DNA of 64,000 nt from Gemmatimonadota bacterium (GCA_028873595.1 JAPPOV010000037.1:95504-159503); one strand, 5' to 3'; shown: positions 1-8,863, counted from the stretch's first letter. Program-made: numbers and translations. The notes: generated from the letters alone by a model not told the origin.

Positions 1-1
1 C

Positions 2-238
2 ATCGCGCGACCGGGCCAAATCATCCATGAGGTGGGCGGTGTGATCATGGGTGACGACGCGACTCGCTCGGTGCTCAACGAGTACTGCCAGTCCTGGGAG
101 GTGGACAACCTCTTCGTGACAGACGGAGGTTGTTTCGTGTCGAACGCGGACAAGAACCCGACCCTGTCGATCATGGCGATCGCGTGGCGAGCGTCCGAGT
201 ACATTGTCGAGCAACTCGGACAGGGGAGCATCGGATGA
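2..238 (+). CDS. GMC-family oxidoreductase, C-terminal fragment
   Basis: This is the last 78 codons of a flavin-dependent glucose-methanol-choline family oxidoreductase; the start lies outside the window. Visible are the GMC C-terminal signature HEVGGVIMGDDATRS, which corresponds to the family HExGTxRMG segment, and NPTLSIMAIAWRAS near the end, which carries the conserved Asn of the catalytic His/Asn pair. The stop overlaps the start of the next gene (ATGA at 235-238), a gluconate 2-dehydrogenase subunit 3-like protein. That pairing is typical of periplasmic sugar dehydrogenases such as the LacABC-type glucoside 3-dehydrogenases. The substrate cannot be told from this fragment; family and subunit pairing are well supported. 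Confidence 0.9.
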   Translation: MARPGQIIHEVGGVIMGDDATRSVLNEYCQSWEVDNLFVTDGGCFVSNADKNPTLSIMAIAWRASEYIVEQLGQGSIG

Positions 239-933
239 GTGGAAAGAAGCTTCCGATTCTGAGGCAAGAGGACGTAGACGGATTTCTGCCCATGGACCGT
301 CGGCAGGCGCTCAAGGTCATGGCGATTGCGGCCGCGGCACCTACCGTGGCGTCATGCACGCCGGAGGCCGGATCGGATCTCGCTGAACTCCCGGCGCCAG
401 CGAGTAACCCCAAGGCCGCAGGCACGGCATGGGATCCAGACCTCGTGTCTCCGACAGTTCCGTGGGAGCGCTCGCTTACGGCCGACGAATTGGAATCCCT
501 GGCGGCGCTATGTGACGTCATCATCCCTGCAGATGATCGATCTTCGTCGGCGAGTCAGGTTGGGGCCCATGACTTCATCGACGAATGGGTCAGTGCTCCC
601 TACGACGGAAATGCGAACGATCAGGTGCTGGTGCGCGGTGGCCTCGTATGGCTCGACCGCGAAGCGGCACAGCGTTTTGGTGACGGGGTGCGCTTCAGAG
701 GGCTGAGCCCCGAACAGCAGCATGCGATCTGCGACGATATCTGCTACGCACCCAATGCACCGGACGGATACGAAGCTGCAGCCCGGTTCTTCGATCGTGT
801 CCGCGATCTGACGTCGACGGCTTTCTGGACGACGCAGGTTGGCATGGACGATTTGGAGTACGTCGGCAACGTCCCACTTGCACAGTGGGATCCACCGCCA
901 CCCGAAGTCCTGCGACACCTGGGGCTCGCATAA
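235..933 (+). CDS. gluconate 2-dehydrogenase subunit 3 family protein
   Basis: Predicted 232-residue small subunit that accompanies a GMC flavoprotein. The N-terminus has a twin-arginine-like stretch (MDRRQALKVM, residues about 19-28) followed by a hydrophobic Ala-rich segment ending ASC, so export by Tat and possibly lipidation at Cys are likely. Subunits of this family often act as the Tat escort for a catalytic partner that lacks its own signal. The rest has the family pattern: LTADELESLAALCDVIIPAD near residue 80, then a helical body. The start is set by the ATGA overlap with the GMC gene. No cytochrome c subunit is present downstream, so the electron acceptor must be encoded upstream or elsewhere. 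Confidence 0.85.
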   Translation: MSGKKLPILRQEDVDGFLPMDRRQALKVMAIAAAAPTVASCTPEAGSDLAELPAPASNPKAAGTAWDPDLVSPTVPWERSLTADELESLAALCDVIIPADDRSSSASQVGAHDFIDEWVSAPYDGNANDQVLVRGGLVWLDREAAQRFGDGVRFRGLSPEQQHAICDDICYAPNAPDGYEAAARFFDRVRDLTSTAFWTTQVGMDDLEYVGNVPLAQWDPPPPEVLRHLGLA

Positions 934-1002
934 CGCACTTGAAGTACGAGGATCCGAGCCAGTCCTGGAACTCGGTCCTGATCACACCAGCATCGATACG
1001 TC

Positions 1003-2466
1003 ATGACAGAAACGGCAACGGAACGCGTCAACGCTGATCGTCTTTTTCTGGGGAGCTGTGTAGCGCTCATCGCCACGTCGGTTGCATTCGCGACGGTGGG
1101 GGCGGTGATGCTCGCACTCAAGCGGGAGTTCGTGCTCACCAATGAGGAGGTGGGCTGGATCGGGGGTGCGGCGCTTTGGGGCTTTGCGGTCTCTCAGCTC
1201 GCGTTCGCTCCGCTCGCTGATTCCCTGGGGATGAAGACGCTGCTGCGCTTCTCCTTCCTGGGTCATCTCCTGGGCTCAGTTACGATGATCTTTGCGAGTG
1301 GTTTCACGACCCTCTTCGTCGGCGCACTGATCATCGCCATGGCGAACGGTCTGGTCGAAGCTGCGTGTAACCCGCTTGTCGCCGCACTCTTTCCGGACAA
1401 CAAGACCGTCAAGCTGAACCAGTTCCACGTATGGTTTCCCGGTGGGGTGGTCCTTGGAGGCCTCGCCGCGTTCGCCCTCGATGCGGTCGGCATCACGGGC
1501 TGGCAGATCAAGATCGGGCTCATCCTCGTTCCCACGCTCGCGTATGGAGCCTTGCTCCTGAGGGAGACGTTTCCACCCACCGAAGGGGTGGAGGCCGGAG
1601 TGAGCATGGGGGAGATGTTCAGCGCCGCATTCACGACCCCATTGATGTGGGTGATGCTGATCGCCATGGCGATGACTGCGTCGGTGGAACTCGGTCCGAA
1701 TCGCTGGGTGCCCGCGGTACTCGAGGCGGGGGGTGTGGCAGGGATCCTCGTCCTTGTCTGGATCAACGGGTTGATGGCGATCATGCGTTATCGCGCGGGA
1801 GATGTCGTGCATCGGGCGTCGCCGACCGGGCTGCTTCTTGCGTCTGCGGTGATTTCCGGAGTAGGGCTCCTTGCCCTCAGCTACGCCAGCGGCATCGCAA
1901 TGACCTTCATGGCTGCGACGATCTTCGCACTGGGGGTTTGCTATTTCTGGCCCACAATGCTTGGTGTCGTGTCTGAGCGCGTACCTCGTTCGGGTGCGCT
2001 CGGCCTCGGACTGATGGGTACGGTCGGGATGGCCACGGTAGGGCTGATTACGTCACCCCAGATGGGTGCGATCGCGGACAGGTACGCTCATGCTGAGCTC
2101 CCTGTGGCGGAGACCGTACAGCTCTTTCAGCGGGCAGAACGCACACTGGCCACACGTACCGATTCGGATTCTCAGGCCGCCGCGGAGGCAATTTCGGTCG
2201 TGGCCCGGGCATGGCAGGCAGAGGACGTGCTGCCCTCTCCAGAGACCGCGAATGCGTTGCGAACGCTGATCGCGTCGGACGTGGATGCCGCACTCGTCAG
2301 TGAGGCTCAGGCGATCCTCGGTCCGGCCGACAACTACGGGGGGAAGATCTCGTTCCGCTGGGTCGTGCCACTGTGCGGCGTGCTGACACTTGTATTCGCT
2401 GGGCTCTACATGCGTGACCGAAGGGCCGGGGGATACCGGGTGGAGAGTATCGGGGCCAGCGCGTGA
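1003..2466 (+). CDS. MFS transporter
   Basis: A 487-residue major facilitator protein with about twelve hydrophobic helices. The loop after TM2 carries LADSLGMKTLLRFSF, in the place of the MFS motif A. The region after TM10 contains an unusually long hydrophilic stretch (about residues 355-450, rich in Ala/Glu) before the last helix, which ends MRDRRAGGYR. It sits 70 bases after the dehydrogenase subunit and overlaps the next oxidoreductase by GTGA, so it most likely imports or exports the sugar or oxidised sugar handled by the operon. Substrate is inferred from context only. Confidence 0.85.
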   Translation: MTETATERVNADRLFLGSCVALIATSVAFATVGAVMLALKREFVLTNEEVGWIGGAALWGFAVSQLAFAPLADSLGMKTLLRFSFLGHLLGSVTMIFASGFTTLFVGALIIAMANGLVEAACNPLVAALFPDNKTVKLNQFHVWFPGGVVLGGLAAFALDAVGITGWQIKIGLILVPTLAYGALLLRETFPPTEGVEAGVSMGEMFSAAFTTPLMWVMLIAMAMTASVELGPNRWVPAVLEAGGVAGILVLVWINGLMAIMRYRAGDVVHRASPTGLLLASAVISGVGLLALSYASGIAMTFMAATIFALGVCYFWPTMLGVVSERVPRSGALGLGLMGTVGMATVGLITSPQMGAIADRYAHAELPVAETVQLFQRAERTLATRTDSDSQAAAEAISVVARAWQAEDVLPSPETANALRTLIASDVDAALVSEAQAILGPADNYGGKISFRWVVPLCGVLTLVFAGLYMRDRRAGGYRVESIGASA

Positions 2467-3653
2467 GACCGATCCGATATGGGATGGTTGGAGGAGGCCC
2501 CGGTGCGTTTATCGGGGCGGTCCACCGAATGGCCGCTGCACTCGACGGATCCTACGAGCTCGTGGCCGGTGCATTTTCGTCCGACGTTTCGAAGTCCCGT
2601 CAGACGGGGGAGGAACTCGCGCTCGACCCTGGCCGGGTCTATGAGACGTTCAGGGACATGGCGTCCGCAGAAGCCTCGCGAGACGACGGGATCGACGTCG
2701 CAGTCATCGTTACACCCAACCACCTGCACTATCCCGCAGCCCGCGCGTTCCTGGAGGCGGGTATCCACGTCATCTGTGACAAGCCGTTGGTGACGACTAC
2801 GGACGACGCAGATGCATTGTGTGCCCTGGCGTCGCAGAGGGGTCTCGTTTTTGCGGTGACGTACAACTACACCGGGTACCCGATGGTGAAAGAGGCCCGG
2901 GATCGTATCAGGGCCGGGGAACTGGGGGAGCTTCGAAAGGTTGTCGTAGAGTACTCACAGGGGTGGCTTCGCACCCTGCTGGAGGCAGAAGGCCAAAAAC
3001 AGGCCGAGTGGCGCGGCGACCCGAATCGTGCGGGTTTGTCGTCCGCACTCGGCGACATCGGTACGCATGCGTACAACCTTCTGCACTACGTGACGGGACT
3101 GGAGGCGCGGCGACTCTTCGCTGACCTGGGGACCGTAGTGGAAGGACGCGCTATGGAAGACGACGCGACCGTGCTTCTGGATCTGGATGGTGATGTTCGC
3201 GGAGTGATGATCGTCTCACAGATCGCGACCGGGGAGCGCAACCATCTGCGTCTGAGGGTCTACGGTTCGGAGAAAGCGCTCGATTGGTGTCAGGAGGATC
3301 CCAACCGCTTGCGGATTCTGGCACCCGACGGAGCTGAGACGGTGCTGTTCCGCGGCGGTGAAGTGGGTGGCGCAGCCGATGCCGCGACCCGACTCCCTGG
3401 AGGGCACCCGGAAGGCTTCATCGAAGCATTCGCGAATATCTATCGAGGCGCGGCCGAAGCCATTCGACGAAACTCCAGCACGTTCGGTGGGTGCAGCGAC
3501 CCAGGTGAGGGTGATCCCAGAGCCGTCGACTTTCCAACGGTAGAGGACGGCATGCTCGGCGTATACTTCGTGCACCGTGCGATCCAGAGCAGTTTGGCCG
3601 AGCGCTGGATCGACATGAACGACGGATCGGCCAAACCGGATACGACGGCATGA
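2463..3653 (+). CDS. Gfo/Idh/MocA family oxidoreductase
   Basis: A 396-residue NAD(P)-dependent oxidoreductase of the glucose-fructose oxidoreductase/inositol dehydrogenase family. The Rossmann glycine motif [11 protein letters not shown] is at the N-terminus, [11 protein letters not shown] follows beta 4, and DKPL stands where the family has EKP (catalytic Lys). The C-terminal alpha/beta domain contains [13 protein letters not shown], with the Asp and His used in substrate binding and catalysis. The GTG start overlaps the MFS stop (GTGA) and the end overlaps the isomerase (ATGA). Family members interconvert sugars and 3-keto sugars, which fits the GMC and isomerase neighbours; the exact substrate is unknown. 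Confidence 0.88.
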   Translation: MRPIRYGMVGGGPGAFIGAVHRMAAALDGSYELVAGAFSSDVSKSRQTGEELALDPGRVYETFRDMASAEASRDDGIDVAVIVTPNHLHYPAARAFLEAGIHVICDKPLVTTTDDADALCALASQRGLVFAVTYNYTGYPMVKEARDRIRAGELGELRKVVVEYSQGWLRTLLEAEGQKQAEWRGDPNRAGLSSALGDIGTHAYNLLHYVTGLEARRLFADLGTVVEGRAMEDDATVLLDLDGDVRGVMIVSQIATGERNHLRLRVYGSEKALDWCQEDPNRLRILAPDGAETVLFRGGEVGGAADAATRLPGGHPEGFIEAFANIYRGAAEAIRRNSSTFGGCSDPGEGDPRAVDFPTVEDGMLGVYFVHRAIQSSLAERWIDMNDGSAKPDTTA

Positions 3654-4678
3654 GCATCTGGAGTGATCGAGCCGGGCACCCACGCCCTGTCACCCTCTTC
3701 ACCGGGCAGTGGGCGGATCTCCCACTCGCGGATCTCGCAGAAAAAGCCGCGGCCTGGGGCTACGACGGCCTCGAGCTGGCGTGTTGGGGAGATCACTTCG
3801 ATGTGAGACGTGCGGCTTCGGAGTCCGATTATTGTGTTGAGCGGCGCGAGCTGCTGAACTCATACGGCCTCGACGTCTATGCGGTCAGCAACCACCTCGT
3901 CGGGCAGGCGGTTTGTGACCGGATCGATGAGCGGCACCGGTCGATCCTCCCCGAGCACGTATGGGGTGATGGAGATGGGGAGGGTGTGCGTAGCCGCGCC
4001 GCGAAGGAAATGGAGTTGACGGCTCGCGCCGCAGCGAACCTGGGTGTTCCGGTCGTGAACGGGTTTACCGGAAGCTCCATATGGCCACTCTTGTACTCGT
4101 TCCCTCCGGTTCCGGAAGCCTGGGTCGAGGAAGGGTTTGCCGACTTTGCTCGGAGGTGGAATCCCATTCTGGATGTCTTCGACGAGGTCGGCGTTCGCTT
4201 CGCGCTCGAGGTACATCCGACCGAGATCGCCTTCGACCACGTGACTGCGGAACGAGCGCTTGACGCCCTGGGGCATCGTGATGCGTTCGGGTTCAACTAC
4301 GACCCCAGTCATCTGGCGTATCAGGGTGTCGACTGCGTGGACTTCATTCACCGTTTTGGCGACCGGATCTATCACGCACACATGAAGGATGTGTGGTGGG
4401 CCGACAGGCCGGGCCCCTCAGGCGTGTTCGGCGGTCACCTGCCGTTCGGCCATCGAGACCGCAACTGGGACTTTCGAAGCCTCGGGCGCGGTCACGTTCC
4501 GTTCGAGGAGGTGGTTCGAGCACTGACCCGAGCAGGATACGAAGGTCCGATGTCCGTGGAATGGGAAGATTCAGGCATGGACCGAGAGCATGGCGCGGAG
4601 GAGGCATGCGCCTTCGTGCGCGCATTGGATTTTCCGGCCTCCGACACAGCGTTTGACGCAGCCTTCTCCGAGGAGTAG
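3650..4678 (+). CDS. sugar phosphate isomerase/epimerase (xylose isomerase-like TIM barrel)
   Basis: A 342-residue AP-endonuclease-2/xylose-isomerase-like TIM-barrel protein. Metal ligands are visible in order: Glu in [13 protein letters not shown], Asp/His in NYDPSHLAY, His in [10 protein letters not shown] and Glu in [10 protein letters not shown]. Proteins of this family isomerise or epimerise sugars and some cleave 3-keto-glycosides. Its start overlaps the Gfo/Idh/MocA gene (ATGA), and the pair resembles the partners found in 3-keto-sugar and C-glycoside catabolic loci. It is the last gene of the operon and runs convergently into the MerR-type regulator, with only 23 bases between them. 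Confidence 0.87.
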   Translation: MSIWSDRAGHPRPVTLFTGQWADLPLADLAEKAAAWGYDGLELACWGDHFDVRRAASESDYCVERRELLNSYGLDVYAVSNHLVGQAVCDRIDERHRSILPEHVWGDGDGEGVRSRAAKEMELTARAAANLGVPVVNGFTGSSIWPLLYSFPPVPEAWVEEGFADFARRWNPILDVFDEVGVRFALEVHPTEIAFDHVTAERALDALGHRDAFGFNYDPSHLAYQGVDCVDFIHRFGDRIYHAHMKDVWWADRPGPSGVFGGHLPFGHRDRNWDFRSLGRGHVPFEEVVRALTRAGYEGPMSVEWEDSGMDREHGAEEACAFVRALDFPASDTAFDAAFSEE

Positions 4679-4701
4679 CACCCCGCCGGACGGTCGCCGC
4701 G

Positions 4702-5634
4702 TCAGTTTGCGTCGTCGGGAACGCGCAGGCTGTCGCGGAAGTCCGAGAAGGAAGGCGGACTGACGATGCCGGCATCGCGCCAACGTTCCCTGTGCGCGTC
4801 TGCTCCAGCTCCTCCGATGACGACCTTCACGCTCAGCGGAAGACGTCGACGGATCTCCAGAACTTCCTGAACACCCGTCGCATCCAGTCGAGGATGTACT
4901 GCCGAGAGTGCGACCATGCGAGCGCCTAACTTGTCAGCTGCCCGGGCAATCTCGGAGGCGGGGAGATCCGGACCCATGAACCGGACGCGCCAACCTTCAT
5001 ACGCGGCGACAACTCCGGCGAGGAGTGCGCCGAACTCGTGCCGCTGTCCCGCGGGCGTCCCAGTGAGCGCCAGAGGAGCGTTCGTGTCCTTTTGGTTTGT
5101 CGACGACATCCACTCGAGAAAGCGCCGAATGGCAACCGAGGCAATGTGCTCGGTGCTCGGTCCGAGTCGACCAGCTTGCCAGCCGCGTCCAATCTCCTGG
5201 AGAAGCGGAACCATGAGCCCCTCGACGAGCTCGTGCGGGCGCAGTTCGACCGCGCAGCGCATGAAGAACTGTTCGAGATCGTCCGTCCGCATCTGATCGA
5301 TGAGGTCCAGCGCCGTCTTTACGCGCTCCACGTCCGGAGCGACGAAATCCCCGATCGGGTGAATCGGGGTCTCGCGATCCTCGTCGATCAAGGCTTCGAG
5401 CTGGGGCAGATCCAGTTCCGCGATCAAACCGATGCTTCGTCCGCCATCGACCGCCGTTGCGAGCAGCTGAAGACGCCGGATGTCATCGTCCGAGTAGAGG
5501 CGTTGACCACCCTCACTGCGACGCGGCGTCACCACACCGTATCGGCGCTCCCAAGCCCGCAGCACGGGTGTGGAAAGGCCGGTCCGCTGCGCGACGACTC
5601 GAATCGGGTGCCGGGACTCAGTTGATTCAGGCAT
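4702..5634 (-). CDS. CarH-like MerR regulator with cobalamin-binding domain
   Basis: A 310-residue transcription factor with an N-terminal MerR winged helix (VAQRTGLSTPVLRAWERRYG, residues 14-33), a central helical bundle (about 95-180) and a C-terminal B12-binding Rossmann domain (about 185-290). The bundle holds W152 and E162-H163 with exactly nine residues between Trp and Glu-His, the Wx9EH signature of light-sensing CarH/LitR proteins. GQRHEFG at 196-202 supplies the axial His (H199) of the cobalamin site. In known CarH proteins adenosylcobalamin holds a DNA-bound tetramer in the dark and light breaks it. Gln follows the Trp; I recall the Thermus protein having His there, so the lit-state ligation may differ. 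No carotenoid gene lies next to it. Confidence 0.9.
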   Translation of the reverse strand: MPESTESRHPIRVVAQRTGLSTPVLRAWERRYGVVTPRRSEGGQRLYSDDDIRRLQLLATAVDGGRSIGLIAELDLPQLEALIDEDRETPIHPIGDFVAPDVERVKTALDLIDQMRTDDLEQFFMRCAVELRPHELVEGLMVPLLQEIGRGWQAGRLGPSTEHIASVAIRRFLEWMSSTNQKDTNAPLALTGTPAGQRHEFGALLAGVVAAYEGWRVRFMGPDLPASEIARAADKLGARMVALSAVHPRLDATGVQEVLEIRRRLPLSVKVVIGGAGADAHRERWRDAGIVSPPSFSDFRDSLRVPDDAN

Positions 5635-5639
5635 GCATC

Positions 5640-5668
5640 ATTCTACCCACATGTCCAATATATGTCAA
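5640..5668 (-). promoter_or_regulatory. consensus promoter giving a nearly leaderless regulator mRNA
   Basis: On the minus strand a perfect -35 (TTGACA, 5668-5663) and a good -10 (TAGAAT, 5645-5640) are separated by 17 bases. The expected start of transcription, about 7 bases after the -10, falls on or next to the ATG of the CarH-like gene at 5634, so the transcript would be leaderless or almost so. The surrounding AT-rich stretch carries further TTGAC-like elements at 5690-5695 and 5710-5715 on the plus strand. These could be operator half-sites for autoregulation, because MerR/CarH proteins often bind such repeats over their own promoter. Confidence 0.65.
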
Positions 5669-5731
5669 ATAGAAGAGGTGAACAGATAGTTGACAGTAGG
5701 CGCTAGGATTTGACTATCAATTATACAAAAC

Positions 5732-5950
5732 ATGAACATTATGGTGTTCCATGTTGATGAGTGTGTGCGACTGTTGCCACCGCTGCACGTGCCCCGGCGA
5801 ATGTCGGCGTTTCAGGACGCCGAGTTCGTCGCCGTGCCGAGTCAGCAGGCGAATGTCGTCTCTACGGACATCGAGGCGTCCAGCGGCATCATGCACGTCA
5901 TCGATCGGGTGATTCTGCCGGAGATGCAGGCTCTCCGAACTGCTCTCTGA
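5732..5950 (+). pseudogene. truncated fasciclin (FAS1) domain remnant
   Basis: A 72-codon reading frame whose second half, VVSTDIEASSGIMHVIDRV then ILPE, matches the C-terminal end of a fasciclin/FAS1 domain (family pattern xxDIxASNGVIHVIDxVLLP). A complete FAS1 domain is about 130-140 residues; the first hundred or so are missing, and residues 1-25 do not look like FAS1. It lies downstream of the AT-rich divergent control region of the CarH-like gene, so it may be what is left of a light-controlled gene. A short functional peptide cannot be excluded. The 385 bases between the regulator and the gene ending at 6020 hold only this remnant and the promoter region. Confidence 0.5.
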
Positions 5951-6019
5951 TGAGAGAAGTGATGGATGCAGGGTAGTACGCGTGCCCCCCGGAGCCTGAC
6001 TACTCCGGACGCACGTTGC

Positions 6020-6490
6020 TCACTGGCTGCTGTGCTCGATGATACCCGCCGCGGCCAGCACGGCCTGAAGAGAGTCGGTGAGCACGTTGTGCTCCTCGAT
6101 CGTCGTGCGACATGCGGTCTCTGCTGTGCGGAGGCGATGCTCTCGCCCCTCCCAAACGCCGACGGAGTCATTGTACTCGTCGAAGACCGACAGATAGGCG
6201 TCATAATTCTGCACCGGGACCCCGCGGTCCGGGACGGTTTCATAGCCGTCGACGACTCGTTTGAGTGAGTCGATCGCAACGCCGAGTTCGAGGAGGGCGG
6301 CCTGGCTGGTCTGAAGCGACCCACGACACCGGTCTGCTGCGACACGGGAGCGATAGATCTCTTCTCGAAGGCCGTTGATCCGGTCCTCGGTGTGCTGGCG
6401 TTCGAGGATCCGATCGACACTCAAGAAGACGAGGGATCCCGCAACGATGACCGTCACGATCGCCAGCCCATTTCGAATCATGGGATTCAT
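6020..6490 (-). CDS. membrane-anchored coiled-coil protein of unknown function
   Basis: A 156-residue protein with one N-terminal membrane segment (about residues 6-24, IVTVIVAGSLVFLSVDRIL). A charged helical body with coiled-coil character follows (about 25-80 and 110-150), with two Cys. The start ATG at 6490 lies two bases after the stop of the multicopper oxidase, so the two are almost certainly cotranscribed. I do not recognise the family. The position suggests a periplasmic helper of the copper oxidase, but nothing in the sequence proves that. Confidence 0.65.
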   Translation of the reverse strand: MNPMIRNGLAIVTVIVAGSLVFLSVDRILERQHTEDRINGLREEIYRSRVAADRCRGSLQTSQAALLELGVAIDSLKRVVDGYETVPDRGVPVQNYDAYLSVFDEYNDSVGVWEGREHRLRTAETACRTTIEEHNVLTDSLQAVLAAAGIIEHSSQ

Positions 6491-6492
6491 GG

Positions 6493-8172
6493 TCAGTTCT
6501 CGGTTACCGTAAAGCCGAACATCATGCCGGCGTGGAGGTGCTCGGCAATGTGGCAGTGGATCATCCACTCGCCTGGGTTGGACATCTCGACGAGAACGTC
6601 CATCGTGGACCCGACGGGTACGATGGCCGTGTCCTTCCACACCAGGTTCCGGTTCTCCACGTCGTCCATCGACAGCACGAGGAAGCGCTGCCCGTGGATG
6701 TGGATCGGGTGGTTCATCGGATGGAAGGAATCCGGCGTGTTGTGGATGCGGATCTTGACGACGTCGCCCACGGTGAAGTCCCAGTCGATCTCACCGTTCT
6801 GGGCTCCCGTTGCGACGTCTTCGAGAATCCAGGTGACCTCTTCACCCGTCGACAGCCAGTTCATCATCGGCATGGCGTCGTTCCATTCCATGGGGGCGAC
6901 GTACAACGTGTCGGCTTCCATGGAGAGAACGATCGACGGGTGCAGTCCCTGCACGCGCACGGTCGTTACGAGCTCGTGGTCCGCAGGCCGGCCGAAGTGC
7001 GGTCGGAAGGATTCGATGTCCACGACAACGTCTTCATGCTCACGAAGCGTGTCGAAGGCCTCACTCACCGCAGCTTCAGCCGCATCGTCGGACACGGTCA
7101 CAATCGACAGCGTGTCCACCCGGGGGTAGAACTGACCCCGGAAGTGATTGACCGCCTGGATCGTATTCGCGATGACCACTTCGCCTGGCTCGTCGAAGCG
7201 CACGTCCACGACGTAGCGTTCGGCAGGGGCGATGACGACCGAGCCGACCCACTGCTCGCGTTCGAAGCGACTCACGTCCGAGGCGACGATCTTCAGCTTC
7301 GCGCCACCGAAGGTGACGTTGAAGGTGCGAGAGTTCGCGACGTTCGTCAGGTAGAATCGAACGACTTCACCGCGTTTGACTTCGAGACGATGGTCCGTTT
7401 CTCCATTGACCATCATCACATTGCCGAAACGACCCATAAGTGCGTGGGTGGGGGACTCTTCACCCCATGGCAGAGCGCCCTGATCGTCCATCAGAATGTC
7501 GTCGAGGACGAAAACTTCTTCCCGGTGCGCTGGACCGTAGTAATCCGGGTCGGGAGATGTGACGAGGAGGTTTCCGAACAGGCCGAGGTCCTGCTGCACG
7601 TCCTCGCGAACGTGCGGGTGATACCAATACATACCTGCATCCGGCACGTTGACTTCGTACAGGAAGCTCTCTCCTTGCTGGATCGCTTCCTGGGTCACGC
7701 CCGGCACACCGTCGAATTGATTCTCGATCCGGATGCCATGCCAGTGGATCGTCGTCGGCATCTGGATTTCGTTCGTCACACGCACCATCACGGTGGCGTC
7801 CCTGGGAGCCTGGATGAGCGGACCGGGATATTGCCCGTTGTAGCCGAACATGATCATCTCGTGCCCATTGATCGTTCGCCGGACCATCGAGACCGAGATG
7901 TCGAGCGTGTCCATGTCCGCCAGGGGCACGAGTTCGGACGGACGCGCCTCTGGCAACATCGCCGGATCCATGCCCATGCCGGGCATGAAGGGATCGACGA
8001 CCGGGAGCGCTCCCTCGAGGCCGGGAAGCATCGGCATGTTCATGTCCATGGGAACCATGCGCCAACCGCCACCCATGGTCATGCCGTGCATTTCGTGCTG
8101 TGCGCTTGAGGTGCCGGGGAGGGACAGGCTCGCCAGTATGGCCAAGCCGGCTGCAGTTCGAGCCCGGATCAT
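6493..8172 (-). CDS. secreted multicopper oxidase (CueO/laccase type)
   Basis: A 559-residue three-domain multicopper oxidase with signal peptide (cleavage after about residue 24, SSAQ). All four copper signatures are present: HWHG at 143-146, YHPH at 184-187, HPIHIHG at 488-494 and HCHIAEHLHAGM from residue 539. These give the T1 Cys540 with Met550 as axial ligand. The mature N-terminus (about residues 26-72) is strongly enriched in Met and His (for example HEMHGMTMGGG and MVPMDMNMPM), like the Met-rich copper-binding segments of CueO and CopA. A role in periplasmic Cu(I) oxidation or copper tolerance is likely. It lies between two small genes on the same strand. Confidence 0.93.
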   Translation of the reverse strand: MIRARTAAGLAILASLSLPGTSSAQHEMHGMTMGGGWRMVPMDMNMPMLPGLEGALPVVDPFMPGMGMDPAMLPEARPSELVPLADMDTLDISVSMVRRTINGHEMIMFGYNGQYPGPLIQAPRDATVMVRVTNEIQMPTTIHWHGIRIENQFDGVPGVTQEAIQQGESFLYEVNVPDAGMYWYHPHVREDVQQDLGLFGNLLVTSPDPDYYGPAHREEVFVLDDILMDDQGALPWGEESPTHALMGRFGNVMMVNGETDHRLEVKRGEVVRFYLTNVANSRTFNVTFGGAKLKIVASDVSRFEREQWVGSVVIAPAERYVVDVRFDEPGEVVIANTIQAVNHFRGQFYPRVDTLSIVTVSDDAAEAAVSEAFDTLREHEDVVVDIESFRPHFGRPADHELVTTVRVQGLHPSIVLSMEADTLYVAPMEWNDAMPMMNWLSTGEEVTWILEDVATGAQNGEIDWDFTVGDVVKIRIHNTPDSFHPMNHPIHIHGQRFLVLSMDDVENRNLVWKDTAIVPVGSTMDVLVEMSNPGEWMIHCHIAEHLHAGMMFGFTVTEN

Positions 8173-8224
8173 GTGTCGTCTAGAGCGATGAAGGAGTGCG
8201 TGTGCTGCACGAGCAGCGAGAGCG

Positions 8225-8797
8225 CTAATTGCCGTATCCGTAGGCCGCGCAGTTCTCCTGCTGGAGCGCCCCGTGACCGACCATGGTGTGCATCATGCCG
8301 CTGCGGGACATCCCGCGCATGACGATGGGCCCCGTCCACAGTGCCTGGCTCGGGTCGTCTGCGGGCTCGAGCGTAATGACCACGATGTACTTGTTCCAGT
8401 CGACGCGGCCCGAGGCCTGGAGGTGTTCATCCAGGGCGCCGATGCGCTCGATTCGGTCGATCTCGGGCGTCGTGACCCAGGCGACCAGTTGGCCGTGGCG
8501 TGGCACCCTCATGCGGTCAAGCGAGACCTGGAGATCGTATGCGTAGCTGCCGTCGGCGGCGAGTTGTACCGAAAACGGCGAGTTGGCCGACACCGAAGCC
8601 TCCACCGTGCCCGTCGCGAGTCCGGTACCGGGAATGTTCTTCGTGGTGACCAGTTCGAACGCGTAATACGGCGGCCCTTCGGTGCACATGACGGCGGTCG
8701 ATCTGGCCTTGGTCAGCACGCGCGTCTCGTCGTGGAGCGTCGGGTCGACGGGATCAGGGGCGCCGATTAGTGCCAAAAGGGCTAGAATCGGAATCAT
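8225..8797 (-). CDS. secreted protein of unknown function linked to multicopper oxidase
   Basis: A 190-residue protein, starting at the ATG at 8797 that opens a short signal peptide (MIPILALLALIGAPDP). The body looks beta-rich, with a Cys near the start (VMCTEG) and one near the end (QENCAAYGYGN) that could form a disulfide. A Met/His-rich stretch, MSRSGMMHTMVGHG, lies close to the C-terminus and would suit copper binding. It is 52 bases upstream of the multicopper oxidase on the same strand and probably begins that operon. Earlier in-frame starts would add about 70 Arg-rich residues without protein character, so I reject them. Family not recognised. Confidence 0.65.
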   Translation of the reverse strand: MIPILALLALIGAPDPVDPTLHDETRVLTKARSTAVMCTEGPPYYAFELVTTKNIPGTGLATGTVEASVSANSPFSVQLAADGSYAYDLQVSLDRMRVPRHGQLVAWVTTPEIDRIERIGALDEHLQASGRVDWNKYIVVITLEPADDPSQALWTGPIVMRGMSRSGMMHTMVGHGALQQENCAAYGYGN

Positions 8798-8863
8798 GTT
8801 CGAGCGTACATCTCGGGTTCGGTCTCGACAAGGCGTGAAGAAGCCTACCACCGAGGAGGAACA

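Noticed and set aside
6532..8109. A 525-codon plus-strand frame opposite the multicopper oxidase
   Set aside because: His/Asp/Val-rich composition is the mirror of the oxidase codons; no domain or ribosome-binding site.
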